DNA of 34,535 nucleotides from Mucilaginibacter sp. (GTDB lineage: Bacteria; Bacteroidota; Bacteroidia; Sphingobacteriales; Sphingobacteriaceae). A program made the translations under genes and the position numbers. Under the pieces are notes generated by a model, which worked only from the letters and a program-made list of their open reading frames with translations, was not told where the DNA came from and searched no databases. This document shows positions 23,535-32,650 of this stretch, piece after piece (position 1 is the stretch's first letter; every line of letters begins with the position of its first letter). The DNA is taken from positions 1-34,535 of the forward strand of contig JAUCSE010000017.1 in NCBI GenBank assembly GCA_030445275.1, given 5' to 3'.

Positions 23535-24099
23535 CTACACTAACATCGGCGCTATCCATCATAATTGATCCTGCCCTGGAGAAGTATTTGTACATAGAAG
23601 GATCACGTAGCCTGATAATGATAACCCCCCGGCGCGAACTGGCATGCACCACATAGCCATTTTGTAGATACACACCTACATGGCTAAATTGCTTACCATC
23701 AAAATCAAAGAAAACAAGGTCACCTTCTTTCAGGTCTTCCTCATATTTGCGTTTAATTACGGTAATCTGTTTACTGGTCATACGCGGAATGGTAATGCCG
23801 TAAACCTGTTGTTCCAGTAAAAAGGTAAATCCTGAACAATCAACACCATCTTTATCCAAGCCACCAAATCTGTAGGGAGTACCCAACCATTGGTCAATAA
23901 AAGAGTATAGCCTTCCGTTCTGAATATCGCTCTTGTTCACCCCCATAACCTCTGAGTACCTGTCAGCCATTTCTGTCCTGGGCTTCACGATCTCGCCAGG
24001 TTGTCCTTTCATCACTGATTTGCGGGAGTGGCAGGAGGTTAATACCAGAGGTACCAGAAATAACAGAAAAAGGTAAAACAGGCTGTGATGTTTAGTCAT
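23527..24099 (-). CDS. NlpC/P60 (C40) cell-wall peptidase lipoprotein
   Basis: 190 residues. Signal with lipobox LVLTSC (lipidation at C23), then an NlpC/P60 domain at about 63-180. The catalytic Cys is C88 in DKDGVDCSGFTFLL; the His is H140 in FSHVGVYL; a second His (H152) in YVVHASSRRGV is the likely third residue. WLGTPYRFGG just before the Cys is the usual family lead-in. Enzymes of this kind cut peptidoglycan stem peptides (D-gamma-Glu to diaminopimelate bonds) and take part in wall remodelling or endopeptidase activity in the periplasm. ATG at 24099. It is separated from mutS, which is on the same strand upstream, by a 251-nt repeat-rich spacer, so it is likely independent. Confidence 0.92.
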   Translation of the reverse strand: MTKHHSLFYLFLLFLVPLVLTSCHSRKSVMKGQPGEIVKPRTEMADRYSEVMGVNKSDIQNGRLYSFIDQWLGTPYRFGGLDKDGVDCSGFTFLLEQQVYGITIPRMTSKQITVIKRKYEEDLKEGDLVFFDFDGKQFSHVGVYLQNGYVVHASSRRGVIIIRLRDPSMYKYFSRAGSIMMDSADVSVGK

Positions 24100-24167
24100 G
24101 CAGTAAAAGTAAAGGTAAACTTTAAGGTAGCGGAGTAGATATTTTTAACATATTAACATACTCCAAC

Positions 24168-24253
24168 ATGTCATTGCGAACGCAGTAAAGCAATCGCACA
24201 AAGCAAAGTGGTTAACTGGCCTCAAGAGATTGCTTCGTTCCTCGCAATGACAT
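24168..24253. repeat. dispersed inverted repeat (TCATTGCGA...GCAATC family)
   Basis: The left arm 24168-24195 (starts ATGTCATTGCGAACG, ends AAAGCAATC) and right arm 24228-24253 (starts GATTGCTTCGTTCC, ends CGCAATGACAT) are imperfect reverse complements, with a 32-nt centre. A half copy with the same words is at 5633-5660. The word set is that of a repeat common in Bacteroidota intergenic DNA. Confidence 0.75.
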
Positions 24254-24275
24254 AGTTTTATAGTTTTATTTGTCA

Positions 24276-24306
24276 GACTTACAAAGTTTTAAAAACTTCG
24301 TAAGTC
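24276..24306 (+). repeat. 15-bp hairpin repeat with T-run
   Basis: GACTTACAAAGTTTT (24276-24290) and AAAACTTCGTAAGTC (24292-24306) are complementary except at one position, followed by TTTTT on the plus strand. It points the wrong way to end mutS. After it come three ATCTGCACAT/ATCCGCACAT words up to 24346. Another dispersed intergenic repeat. Confidence 0.6.
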
Positions 24307-24350
24307 TTTTTCATCTGCACATCTAAAATCTGCACATCCGCACATCTAAT

Positions 24351-26960
24351 TTAACTCTTGATCACCCGCTGTATCTCGTCAAGCTTCATCAAAGCCTCAA
24401 CTGGTGTTAAGGTATTTACATCAAGGTTGTTCAGGGTATCACGAATTTTTACCAGTACAGGATCATCTATCGAAAACATTTGCATCTGTACAGCCTGCTT
24501 CTGCACTTTGCGGATGCTCTCCTTAATATGCTCTCCGCCGGTACGCTCGTTCTCCAGTTTTTTCAATATCTCGTTAGCACGGCTTAATACCTTTGGTGGC
24601 ATACCGGCCAGTTTAGCCACGTGGATACCAAAGCTGTGCTCACTGCCACCTGGCACCAGCTTACGTAAAAATATAATCTGGTGACCAACTTCTTTTACCG
24701 ATACATTGAAATTCTTGATACGGTTAAAGCTGTTGCTCAACTCATTCAGCTCGTGATAGTGCGTGGCGAAAAGCGTTTTAGCTTTTGCCGCGGGGTGATT
24801 ATGCAAGTATTCGGCAATGGACCAGGCGATGGATATACCATCGTAGGTTGATGTACCACGACCGATCTCATCTAACAGGATCAGGCTACGGTCAGAAAGA
24901 TTATTCAATATGCTGGCCGTTTCATTCATCTCCACCATAAAGGTTGATTCGCCCGACGATAAATTGTCTGATGCCCCTACCCTGGTAAATATCTTATCAA
25001 CCAAACCTATTGCAGCCGATTTGGCCGGTACAAAACAACCCATTTGCGCCATCAGCACAATCAGTCCGGTTTGCCGTAACAGGGCCGATTTACCCGCCAT
25101 GTTTGGCCCTGTGATAATGATGATCTGCTGCGTTTCCGAATCCAGGTACACATCATTGGTAATATACTCCTCGCCCAGTGGCAGGTTCTTCTCGATCACC
25201 GGATGACGACCGCCTTTAATGTCCAACTCCCGGCTTTCGCTCATTTCGGGCTTTACGTAATAGTTTTTAATGGATATGGTGGCAAAGTTAAGCAGCACAT
25301 CCAAACGGGCTATCAGCTGGGCATTGAGTTGTATGGGTTTAATATATTCGGCAAGTGCATAAAGCAACTCGTTATACAGGCGGGTTTCCAGTACCAGTAT
25401 TTTTTCTTCGGCACCTAATATCTGCTCTTCATATTCTTTGAGTTCGGGGGTAATGTATCGCTCGGCATTTACCAGTGTTTGCTTGCGTATCCATTCAGTT
25501 GGCACCTTATCCCGGTGGCTATGTGTAACCTCCAGGTAGTAGCCAAACACATTATTAAACGATACTTTAAGTGATGGTATACCGGTTGCTTCGGCCTCAC
25601 GCTTTTGTATCTCCAATAGGTAACCTTTACCACCAAAGGCTATCTTGCGCAGCCTGTCCAATTCCTCGTTAATCCCCTCATTCATCACCGATCCTTTTAC
25701 AATCATCACCGGCGGTTCAGGGTGCAGTTCTTTTTCTATCTTTTCGCAAATGGAGCTACAGGGGTTCAGTTGTTCGCCAATGGCTTTCAGCGGTAAGCTT
25801 TCCGAGGTTTCGGCTATTTTTTTAATATCGCCAATGGCTATCAGCGCTTTTTTCAGCTGGCAAACCTCGCGCGGATTAGCTCGTTGCAAACCAATTTTGG
25901 AAATAAGCCTTTCCAGATCACCTATCTGGCGGATGTATTGCTGCAGGTTCTCACGCAGTTCTTCCTGCGCTATCAGGTACTCTACCACACCCAGACGGTC
26001 GTTTATGGGCTTAATTTCCTTTAGCGGCATCACTATCCAGCGGCGCAGCAAACGGGCACCCATAGGCGAGCTGGTTTGGTCAAGCACATCAACCAGGGTT
26101 TTGGCGTTCTCATTGGCCGAACCAATCAGTTCCAGGTTGCGGATGCTGAACCTGTCCATCCACAGATACCTATCTTCTTCAATACGACCTATTGATGATA
26201 TATGCTGCAGATTACGGTGCTCAGTTTCGTTCAGGTAATGGATGGCCACCCCCGCGGCAACAATGCCCAGATTAAGTTTATCAATACCGAAACCTTTGAG
26301 CGATTTTACACCAAAATGCTTAAGCAGCGTTTCGTTGGCATAATCGCCGCTATATGGCCATTCGTCAAGGGCATAGGTGTAAAAGCGATCGCCGTAGGTA
26401 TCCTTAAAATCACGCGTGCGGCTTTTGGGATAGATCACCTCGCTGGGCGAAAAGCTTTGTAGCAGTTTATCAATATAATCGCTGTTACCCTGCGCGGTGA
26501 TGAACTCACCTGTCGAAATATCTATCAGGGCAATGCCTATGCTATTTTTTTCAAAATGCAGCGATGCCAGGTAATTATTGCTTTTTTGGTGCAGTATATT
26601 ATCATTGGTAGCTACGCCGGGGGTAACCAGTTCGGTAACGCCGCGTTTAACAATGGTTTTGGTGGTTTTAGGGTCTTCCAGCTGATCGCAAATGGCTACA
26701 CGCTGTCCGGCCCTAACCAGTTTAGGTAAATAGGTTTCGAGCGAGTGGTGCGGAAAACCGGCCAGTTCAATATGGGTACCAACGCCATTACCACGGCGGG
26801 TAAGTACAATACCCAGTATGCCTGAGGCTTTAATGGCATCCTCGCCAAAAGTTTCGTAAAAATCGCCTACGCGAAACAGCAGCAAAGCACCGGGGTACTT
26901 GATCTTTATAGCATTATATTGCTGCATTAAGGGGGTTTCTTTGATAGTATCTTTAGCCAA
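24351..26960 (-). CDS. mutS: DNA mismatch repair protein MutS
   Basis: 869 residues, standard MutS length and order. The mismatch-binding domain near the start contains the Phe-x-Glu wedge in [15 protein letters not shown]. Connector, core and clamp domains follow, then the ATPase domain with Walker [10 protein letters not shown] (G618-A626), [20 protein letters not shown], Walker [17 protein letters not shown] and the FATHYHEL motif. The Walker A Ser is followed by Ala where many homologues have Thr; the Lys and Ser needed for phosphate and magnesium binding are kept. The start is TTG at 26960: the protein begins [19 protein letters not shown] as expected, and a strong AAAGGAG site sits 7 nt before it. 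The next in-frame ATG (Met12) would lose the conserved start. It binds mismatches and recruits MutL; mutL is not in this window. Confidence 0.97.
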   Translation of the reverse strand: MAKDTIKETPLMQQYNAIKIKYPGALLLFRVGDFYETFGEDAIKASGILGIVLTRRGNGVGTHIELAGFPHHSLETYLPKLVRAGQRVAICDQLEDPKTTKTIVKRGVTELVTPGVATNDNILHQKSNNYLASLHFEKNSIGIALIDISTGEFITAQGNSDYIDKLLQSFSPSEVIYPKSRTRDFKDTYGDRFYTYALDEWPYSGDYANETLLKHFGVKSLKGFGIDKLNLGIVAAGVAIHYLNETEHRNLQHISSIGRIEEDRYLWMDRFSIRNLELIGSANENAKTLVDVLDQTSSPMGARLLRRWIVMPLKEIKPINDRLGVVEYLIAQEELRENLQQYIRQIGDLERLISKIGLQRANPREVCQLKKALIAIGDIKKIAETSESLPLKAIGEQLNPCSSICEKIEKELHPEPPVMIVKGSVMNEGINEELDRLRKIAFGGKGYLLEIQKREAEATGIPSLKVSFNNVFGYYLEVTHSHRDKVPTEWIRKQTLVNAERYITPELKEYEEQILGAEEKILVLETRLYNELLYALAEYIKPIQLNAQLIARLDVLLNFATISIKNYYVKPEMSESRELDIKGGRHPVIEKNLPLGEEYITNDVYLDSETQQIIIITGPNMAGKSALLRQTGLIVLMAQMGCFVPAKSAAIGLVDKIFTRVGASDNLSSGESTFMVEMNETASILNNLSDRSLILLDEIGRGTSTYDGISIAWSIAEYLHNHPAAKAKTLFATHYHELNELSNSFNRIKNFNVSVKEVGHQIIFLRKLVPGGSEHSFGIHVAKLAGMPPKVLSRANEILKKLENERTGGEHIKESIRKVQKQAVQMQMFSIDDPVLVKIRDTLNNLDVNTLTPVEALMKLDEIQRVIKS

Positions 26961-26967
26961 GCGGTTA

Positions 26968-26974
26968 CTCCTTT
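26968..26974 (-). promoter_or_regulatory. ribosome-binding site that fixes the TTG start of mutS
   Basis: AAAGGAG on the minus strand, 7 nt before TTG 26960-26958. It is one of very few strong Shine-Dalgarno sequences in this window. TAACTTTA further upstream (26993-26986) is one base off a -7 element. Confidence 0.7.
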
Positions 26975-27106
26975 TGTTAATCGGGTAAAGTTAATGCATT
27001 GACTGCGGTTTTATGGGATTGTGGAAAAGTTGAGCTATTGTGGATATTGATCGTGGATGCAATTGGTAGCGTACGGGAAATCAAACAGATAAAACTGAAG
27101 TCCCCC

Positions 27107-27529
27107 TTATGCATTTGGTAACGGCCAGTGAAAGCACAAACCATAGCCATCCGGATCTTTGAGGTTCAAAGCTATCCAGCCATATTGGGTTATAGAGGGT
27201 TTGTTTACCTCAATGCCTTTGCTATGCAAGTAAGTATACAACACATCTACATCCGGGCAGCCAAAATATAAAGTTGTATCCTCATGCGCGGTTATGCGTA
27301 CTTCATCCGGGGCCATTGGTCTTTCAAATTTTTCGTAGGCCGTGTTAAGCATTAATTCTATATCATTCCACCGCATCATCACCCAGCCTACATCATCACC
27401 CGGCCCTGATTTTTGCACAACAACAAAACCCAAAATATCCCTGTAAAACTTAAGCGATAATGGCATATCAAAAACATACATCAATGGTGCAAATCCCTGA
27501 ATATCAAATGGAATATCATCATTCTTCAT
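27107..27529 (-). CDS. VOC-superfamily (glyoxalase/bleomycin-resistance fold) protein
   Basis: 140 residues. The two beta-alpha-beta-beta-beta modules of the vicinal oxygen chelate fold are visible: the first opens with FAPLMYVFDMPLSLKFYRDI, then LGFVVVQKSGPGDDVGWVMM; the second ends in IALNLKDPDGYGLCFHWPL. The words PSITQYGWIALNLKDPDGY are typical of the second module. Members include glyoxalase, dioxygenases, fosfomycin and bleomycin resistance proteins. The substrate cannot be assigned, and several metal-ligand positions are not of the glyoxalase I type. ATG at 27529. It stands alone, with a 146-nt spacer to mutS upstream that contains no gene. Confidence 0.85.
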   Translation of the reverse strand: MKNDDIPFDIQGFAPLMYVFDMPLSLKFYRDILGFVVVQKSGPGDDVGWVMMRWNDIELMLNTAYEKFERPMAPDEVRITAHEDTTLYFGCPDVDVLYTYLHSKGIEVNKPSITQYGWIALNLKDPDGYGLCFHWPLPNA

Positions 27530-27703
27530 AAGTGTATTTGCTGCTTAAAATTCCGCTCAATTAAAATACCGAGACAGGATCAACTTATAATCTAATTTAC
27601 TAAAAATTAATAAAAAGATATTACCCAGGCAGCAGCTATAAAAACTTATTCTTTGGGGAGAAGAGATAATGAATTATTGTATTTACCTGTAAGGTATGCT
27701 GAC

Positions 27704-28162
27704 TTATCCAAGCACCCTTGAGTACTTTCTGATCACGGCCAGGTAACGTTCTGTGATATCGTTGTAAATGGCCCAGTCATTACCTTCCACCAGGTCGGTT
27801 GATATACAGATACTGCTGTTACGGATCCCTTCTGCTCTTACAGTAAAAAAAATAGACAAACCCTGACCGCGCACTTTTCCATAACTGATATCTGTAATGT
27901 CTTTCCAGTAAATAGTCTGGTGATCAATGTAGTACACCAATTTTTCGTCATCAAGTAACAGGGCGGCCTTATCCCTTAAATCATAAGTAAAGCATTGTTT
28001 ACAGTAATAAACTGCCACGGCTGTAAGTATGGCAATAACGGGCAATAGCGTAAGCCAGTTGTTACTGTCTATATCAGCAATACAAATAAATGTTATTGCA
28101 AACGGAATAATAATGCCTACAAGCCATAACGCTTTGCTGCATTTATAAGTAATTACGCTCAT
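27704..28162 (-). CDS. small two-helix membrane protein, STM3941-like
   Basis: 152 residues. Two membrane helices at about 10-30 and 38-54, then a soluble part with DKAALLLDDEKLVYYIDHQT, TIYWKDITDISYGKVRGQ and LSIFFTVRAEG. This pattern (a short default-description phrase LLLDDE-x-L, then I-x-W-x-D-I-x-x-I) is that of the STM3941 family of small membrane-anchored proteins with a PH-like domain. Function is unknown. ATG at 28162. It is separated by a 293-nt AT-rich spacer from a divergent small membrane protein gene of similar size and layout, though the two sequences are not clearly related. Confidence 0.65.
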   Translation of the reverse strand: MSVITYKCSKALWLVGIIIPFAITFICIADIDSNNWLTLLPVIAILTAVAVYYCKQCFTYDLRDKAALLLDDEKLVYYIDHQTIYWKDITDISYGKVRGQGLSIFFTVRAEGIRNSSICISTDLVEGNDWAIYNDITERYLAVIRKYSRVLG

Positions 28163-28304
28163 TTTTAGGTTTGGTGGATTACTAAAATAAACATTAATTA
28201 TAAAAAAATAAAATTATTTAATGTCAATTAAACGGTTTTTTTTCAACCACCTTTTACGATTAAGAATTACTATCTTTTTCTTTTAATTATATACGTGATT
28301 TTTT

Positions 28305-28375
28305 GTAAACGAGGTTTACTGGGAATATATTTTTTCACAGAACGAAAAACTTACTCTGTAATCACTTTGTTACAG
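28305..28375. promoter_or_regulatory. two palindromes in the spacer between divergent membrane-protein genes
   Basis: GTAAAC-GAG-GTTTAC at 28305-28319 is a perfect 6-3-6 palindrome; CTGTAA (28356-28361) with TTACAG (28370-28375) is a second one. The rest of the spacer 28163-28455 is AT-rich without a gene. Both sites lie in the region that must hold the promoters of the two divergent genes and may be regulator sites. Confidence 0.35.
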
Positions 28376-28455
28376 CGAGTCATAAGTACATATCTCTTTA
28401 AATTTATCAAAAACAACTTCTGTAGAAACATGTTTATTCCTTTAAAATTAATAAT

Positions 28456-28971
28456 ATGAGTAATGTTAGGCTATTAACCAACGAACAAACCAACCAGATC
28501 AGATACTTCTATAAAACGGGTTTCCCCATAGGCGTTATATTTATTCTTGCGTTTGGCATACCTCTAAGTATTTTAGTATTAGCATTTGCCGGAATTATTA
28601 TAATGACAACTGTATTAATTTTATTGGCAGTGGGAATTTATCTGATTATAAACAGCCGGAGCAAGAAAATAGCCCATGCTTTGGAGGTTTATCAATATGG
28701 CACCGAAGAAGAAATCTATTTTGATTCTATTGAAGATAATTATAGTTACCGTGTTAATGGTAAGCCACAGCAAATTGTGAACATCCGCCGTGGTAACGAG
28801 CTGATACAGATCAAAACTTTTAGTAACAAGGTTTGCTATGCTTTTAGCCCCTCATCGCAAAAGGCATACTTTTATGATAAATACCCTGATATTGTTTTAC
28901 CGTCATCAATTTTTAACAGCAAGGATAATCAGAACCCATATCCGCAGAAAACAAGGAGTATCAATATTTAG
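28456..28971 (+). CDS. small membrane protein of unknown function
   Basis: 171 residues. A polar start of about 18 residues is followed by two adjoining hydrophobic helices (about 22-65; words GVIFILAFGIPLSILVLAF and IIIMTTVLILLAVGIYLII). Then comes a soluble beta-rich part with words EVYQYGTEEEIYFDSIED and YSYRVNGKPQQIVNIRRGNE. The phrase SYRVNGKPQQ-x-V resembles cytoplasmic modules of other small Bacteroidota membrane proteins, but I cannot name a family. It has its own upstream region, and the next gene converges on it with 21 nt between stops. The frame is very probably coding given its length and regular protein character. Confidence 0.65.
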   Translation: MSNVRLLTNEQTNQIRYFYKTGFPIGVIFILAFGIPLSILVLAFAGIIIMTTVLILLAVGIYLIINSRSKKIAHALEVYQYGTEEEIYFDSIEDNYSYRVNGKPQQIVNIRRGNELIQIKTFSNKVCYAFSPSSQKAYFYDKYPDIVLPSSIFNSKDNQNPYPQKTRSINI

Positions 28972-28992
28972 CAGTCAGGGATTAGCAATCTA

Positions 28993-30270
28993 TCAATCCG
29001 TTAAAGCCTGGTAAACCAACGCACGGAATTTGTCTTGTATGGCATTATGCGGCAAAGGCCAGTTTTGCAAAAAGAGCAGGCAAACCAGGTGTTCTTTCGG
29101 ATCAACCCAGTAAAGTGTCCCATAGAAACCGCCCCAGTTAAATGAACCTTCACTCACCCCTAATAAACCTTCATTGGTGGTGATTCCAAATCCGAGGCCA
29201 AATTTGGCTTTGTCGGCATTTGTATACAGATCGCCTATTTGGTTAACGGTCATCATTTCTACCGTGTGGCGGGCAAGCAAGCGCTGTCCGTTATAAACCC
29301 CTCCATTCAGCATCATTTGTAAAAAAATGGCATAATCCTTTACGGTTGAGCTTAAGCCTGCACCTCCCGAAAAATAGGTACCTGCAGCTACCTTAGGATA
29401 ATCAACGTCTATTGGCGGAAAAGTTGTGGTACTCCATTTTACAAGGTGTTGCTGCTTATCAGGCGTATAAACGGTTACCAGTCTATTTTGCTTGGCTATA
29501 GGTATATAAAAGTAAGTATCCTTCATACCCAATGGATCAAATATGCGCTCCTTAAAAAACTGATCAAGGGTTTTGCCCGATACCTTCTCAACCAGGTAAC
29601 CCAACACATCTACATTTAAGCCGTAGGTCCATCTTTCACCCGGCTGATGCTCCAATGGCATGGCGCCCAGTTTATCCATAGCATCTGCAAGGCGTATTTT
29701 CTGGCTTACAAAACCAGCCGGTATATTAGCTTTGGCATAAACGGCATTCATCTTGGGCGATCCTATTTGCGCGTAGCCAATACCCGAGGTATGGGTAAGC
29801 AGGTCGCGAATGGTAACCTCTCTTTTAGCCGGTATGGTGGTATAAGTACTATCCTTAGCGTTAAACTGATCAATCACTTTTGGATGGGCAAATGCGGGCA
29901 GGTATTTTGAAATGGGATCGTCAAGCAAAAACTTACCTTCCTCAAAAAGCATCATTACCGCTACGCTGGTAATAGCCTTTGTTTGCGAAGCTACGCGAAA
30001 TATAGCATCATTATTCATCAGCTTTTTTTGCTCCACATCAGCAATACCGAATGACTTGTTGTAAACTATTTTACCATTGCGTGCTATTAAACCAACAGCC
30101 CCGTTTATATAGCCCGAATCAATGTTTTGCTCAATCAGGTGATCAATACGCTGTAATCTTTCAACAGAGAATTTTTCAGATACCGGATTGCCTGTCTGTA
30201 ACGTATTACCCTGCGCTAATGCACCTAAATTAAGTGCAATAAGCCATAAGAACAGTACATTTTTCTTCAT
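28993..30270 (-). CDS. exported serine hydrolase, beta-lactamase/class C (AmpC-like) family
   Basis: 425 residues from the ATG at 30270; the frame reaches back to a TTG at 30300, but only the ATG gives a proper signal peptide (MKKNVLFLWLIALNLGALAQ). The catalytic S-x-x-K is S95-Q-T-K98 in FRVASQTKAITSVAVMM. The Tyr motif reads YGLN in GERWTYGLNVDVLGYLVE, the place of Y-x-N in class C enzymes and esterases. The C-terminal G-x-x-G-like region is GTLYWVDPKEHLVCLLFLQN. Members are esterases, D-aminopeptidases and penicillin-binding-like enzymes in the periplasm; resistance to beta-lactams should not be assumed. A LacI-type regulator gene lies directly upstream on the same strand (57-nt gap). Confidence 0.9.
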   Translation of the reverse strand: MKKNVLFLWLIALNLGALAQGNTLQTGNPVSEKFSVERLQRIDHLIEQNIDSGYINGAVGLIARNGKIVYNKSFGIADVEQKKLMNNDAIFRVASQTKAITSVAVMMLFEEGKFLLDDPISKYLPAFAHPKVIDQFNAKDSTYTTIPAKREVTIRDLLTHTSGIGYAQIGSPKMNAVYAKANIPAGFVSQKIRLADAMDKLGAMPLEHQPGERWTYGLNVDVLGYLVEKVSGKTLDQFFKERIFDPLGMKDTYFYIPIAKQNRLVTVYTPDKQQHLVKWSTTTFPPIDVDYPKVAAGTYFSGGAGLSSTVKDYAIFLQMMLNGGVYNGQRLLARHTVEMMTVNQIGDLYTNADKAKFGLGFGITTNEGLLGVSEGSFNWGGFYGTLYWVDPKEHLVCLLFLQNWPLPHNAIQDKFRALVYQALTD

Positions 30271-30327
30271 TATAAAGTATTTAATGCAATGTAAAGGCAA
30301 TATGCAGGCTTTGCCTTTATCGTTATG

Positions 30328-31341
30328 TTATTTGGTTGATTTTCTGATCTTTAAATCAGCAGGCAACGTAATCTGCTGATTTGCATCATTTTCAGATGAT
30401 GTATTCAGTCTGTTTAATAATATGGTGATCACCTGATCGGCAATTTCATCAATAGGTTGTGCTATAGCGGTTACCGGCGGATTGCAAAGTTCAAAAACCT
30501 CATGATCATCAAACGATATCAGGGCTATATCCTCAGGTATTTTTTTACCCAGATCCCTGAATACTTTAAGACCACAGGTTGCCAGTTGATTATTTCCAAA
30601 CAAAATGGCTTCTGTTTCCGGATGCTCCTTCATAAAAGCCAATATTGGCGCTATGATCAGTTTTTCATCCTGGTGAACTTCAAGTTCTTTAATAACCGCT
30701 TTCAGTTTGCTTTCTGTGATGGCTTTTTTATACCCATCAAGCCTGTCGAGCATTTGTGTTTGCTGCGAATCAAAACTGATAAAGGCAATATTTTTATATC
30801 CTTTATCAATTAAATAGCGGGTAGCATTATAAGTACTGAACAAATTGTTAACCACCACATAATCGGTTTTTACCTTCGGCAAATACCTGTCAAACAGTAC
30901 CACCGGTAAACCATCTTTTATCAGCGAACTGATATCCTCTTCAATACCTTCAGGCGGCACAATAATATACCCGTCAACATGCCTGTCGCGAAACATGGCT
31001 ATCAGCTCCTGAGTTTTATGGGTATCATTATCAGTACTACTATAAATAATTTTATAGCCGTTCTTGTAAGCGCGGTCTTCAATTTGCCTTGCAATGGTGG
31101 CAAAAAAGGGATTTGATATATCCTGTACCAATAAACCAATAATATTTGATTTACCAGTACGCAGGCTTTTGGCCAACGAATTTGGCTTATAACCAACCTC
31201 GTTCACATATTTTAATACGCGTTCAACCAGTTCCTCACTTATTCTTTTTTCGCGTGCCCGACCATTTAAAATAAACGAAACGGTTGTTTTAGATATGTTC
31301 AGGCTATTCGCTATATCAACTATTGATAATTTCTTCTTCAA
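30328..31341 (-). CDS. LacI/GalR-family transcriptional regulator
   Basis: 337 residues. The helix-turn-helix is at about 4-23 (SIVDIANSLNISKTTVSFIL), followed by the hinge RVLKYVNEVGYKPNSLAKSL. The periplasmic-binding-protein-like effector domain runs from about 60 to the end, with words IIGLLVQDISNPFFA, VDGYIIVPPEG and GLPVVLFDRYLP. The start codon is TTG at 31341: the product starts MKKKLSIVDIA as the family does, and no in-frame ATG precedes the helix. In Sphingobacteriaceae such regulators usually control sugar use. Its neighbour downstream is the serine hydrolase; whether it regulates that gene or only itself cannot be told. Confidence 0.93.
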   Translation of the reverse strand: MKKKLSIVDIANSLNISKTTVSFILNGRAREKRISEELVERVLKYVNEVGYKPNSLAKSLRTGKSNIIGLLVQDISNPFFATIARQIEDRAYKNGYKIIYSSTDNDTHKTQELIAMFRDRHVDGYIIVPPEGIEEDISSLIKDGLPVVLFDRYLPKVKTDYVVVNNLFSTYNATRYLIDKGYKNIAFISFDSQQTQMLDRLDGYKKAITESKLKAVIKELEVHQDEKLIIAPILAFMKEHPETEAILFGNNQLATCGLKVFRDLGKKIPEDIALISFDDHEVFELCNPPVTAIAQPIDEIADQVITILLNRLNTSSENDANQQITLPADLKIRKSTK

Positions 31342-31360
31342 ATGCTTAGTGTTATTTATC

Positions 31361-31368
31361 CAAATATA
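31361..31368 (-). promoter_or_regulatory. -7 promoter element of the LacI-type gene
   Basis: TATATTTG on the minus strand fits TAnnTTTG exactly, 19 nt before the TTG start at 31341. No clear -33 TTTG is present. Confidence 0.5.
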
Positions 31369-31499
31369 TGATATAAATAATTACGCGAACCACCTTTGTA
31401 ACATAAGTTAGCTATAAGTATTAATAAAAAGTTAAATAGCGCTGATATCGAAAAGTATTTATTAATTATTTAGTAATACCTATTACATTAAACAAAAAA

Positions 31500-31522
31500 A
31501 GATCGCCCGTAATAGGCGACCT
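31500..31522 (-). terminator. intrinsic terminator of the repeat-rich secreted protein gene
   Basis: On the minus strand AGGTCGCC (31522-31515) pairs with GGCGATCT (31507-31500), eight pairs with one G-U, followed by seven T. It lies 47 nt after the stop codon of the gene at 31569-32366. Confidence 0.85.
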
Positions 31523-31568
31523 CTTTATTTATATATAGGGATTAGAATATTAATATATCATGGTCAGT

Positions 31569-32366
31569 TTAGTCTCTTGCAACCCGTGAACCAAAACCAC
31601 CTCTGTTTTGGGCAAAACGTTCGCCATTATTGTTTCCACGACCCTGATTATCATTTTGGTTTGAGCGACGACCGCCCCAGTTGCCACGATTATTATTATC
31701 GCTCTGGTTTGATCCATTGCCGCGATTCCAGTTGCCACGGTTGTTATTATCGTTCTGGTTTGATCTACCACCCCAGTTACCACGGTTCCAGTTGCCGCGA
31801 TTGTTATCATAGTTTTGATTTGATCTACCACCCCAGTTACCACGGTTCCAGTTGCCTCGGTTATCATCGCCTCTGCCCCATCCACGGTTGCTATATGCAT
31901 ATCCGCCGCCGTTAAATCTTCTGTCAAAACGGTGACCCCAATTACCACGGTCGCCGGCATAACCACCCCACCTTGATCTGTAAAAATCATGGCGCAGGTA
32001 CGGGCGTGATCCACGTACTTCATATCTTACAGCGGTACGCCAGTTATAATCGCGATAAGCACCCGGTAAATATGCTGCTGTTACCCAGTTGCTGCCATTA
32101 TTATAATAATAACAATGTCTTGGCACGCTGTAATAAGCTTCTACTTCGGGCAGGTAATAGTAATCATCATCATAACTGGCCGGTATATTTTCATTATCGT
32201 CATCATAAACAGGAGTTTGCTCAACAACCACAGGACGCGGAGCAGGTACATAAACATGGCGTACAGGTATATTAATACCAAATTGTATTGATACCTGTGC
32301 TTTAGCCTGATTAGCATATAATATGCTGCCTGCTGCTATTGCTGATAATATGATTAACTTTTTCAT
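31569..32366 (-). CDS. secreted Asn/Gly/Arg/Trp-rich repeat protein
   Basis: 265 residues. Signal peptide KKLIILSAIAAGSILYANQ with a likely cut at AKA-Q. The N-terminal half (about 25-135) is rich in Tyr, Pro and Asp (VSIQFGINIPVRHVYVPAPR and YDDDYYYLPEVEAYYSVPRH). The C-terminal half (about 140-260) is low complexity with a 20-residue unit such as NRGNWNRGNWGGRSNQNDNN repeated three times or partly more. It is encoded by 60-bp DNA repeats. No enzyme motif is seen. Positively charged Gly/Asn/Arg proteins of this sort are often envelope or extracellular matrix proteins, but the role here is unknown. ATG at 32366 gives a canonical signal peptide. Open frames on the opposite strand and in the other minus frame (31550-32023) arise from the repeat composition. 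Confidence 0.8.
   Translation of the reverse strand: MKKLIILSAIAAGSILYANQAKAQVSIQFGINIPVRHVYVPAPRPVVVEQTPVYDDDNENIPASYDDDYYYLPEVEAYYSVPRHCYYYNNGSNWVTAAYLPGAYRDYNWRTAVRYEVRGSRPYLRHDFYRSRWGGYAGDRGNWGHRFDRRFNGGGYAYSNRGWGRGDDNRGNWNRGNWGGRSNQNYDNNRGNWNRGNWGGRSNQNDNNNRGNWNRGNGSNQSDNNNRGNWGGRRSNQNDNQGRGNNNGERFAQNRGGFGSRVARD
31681..31860. repeat. 60-bp in-frame tandem repeat inside the secreted protein gene
   Basis: The word CCAGTTGCC recurs at 31728, 31788 and 31848, exactly 60 bp apart, with the flanking 60 bp highly similar (for example TGATCTACCACCCCAGTTAC at 31761 and 31821). The period is 20 codons, so copy-number change keeps the reading frame. A shorter, degenerate unit precedes at 31681-31727. 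Confidence 0.88.
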
Positions 32367-32650
32367 AATTGTTAAATTTTATATAGCTATGACGGCACGG
32401 CAAAGCAATGGTTTAATCCATTTTTGTCGCACTTGTTTAATCAGCTATAAAACAGAATATAATTTTAATATTGAATTATTTAAAAGAATTAAATTTCACA
32501 AAAGTAAAGACTCATCTATTTGCGCTAAAATACCTGCTTATTATCCTGATGATATTATAGTGATAAAACGATTTGTCATAGTATTACTACAAAACAGATT
32601 TCTTAATTCTCTGTATATTTATTTAATTTGGTAACCATAAATCAATTGCC

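Noticed and set aside
24276..24311. Terminator of mutS
   Set aside because: The U-run is on the plus strand, while mutS is read on the minus strand.
28993..30270. Antibiotic-resistance beta-lactamase
   Set aside because: The S-x-x-K family also covers esterases and peptidases; nothing in the sequence or neighbours points to resistance.
31577..31915. 112-codon plus-strand frame with His/Tyr/Cys repeats
   Set aside because: Antisense image of the same coding repeats.
31550..32023. 157-codon minus-strand frame rich in Val, Thr, Ala and Ile
   Set aside because: It is the shifted frame of the 60-bp repeats in the gene at 31569-32366; the proper frame has a signal peptide and an ATG that suits it.
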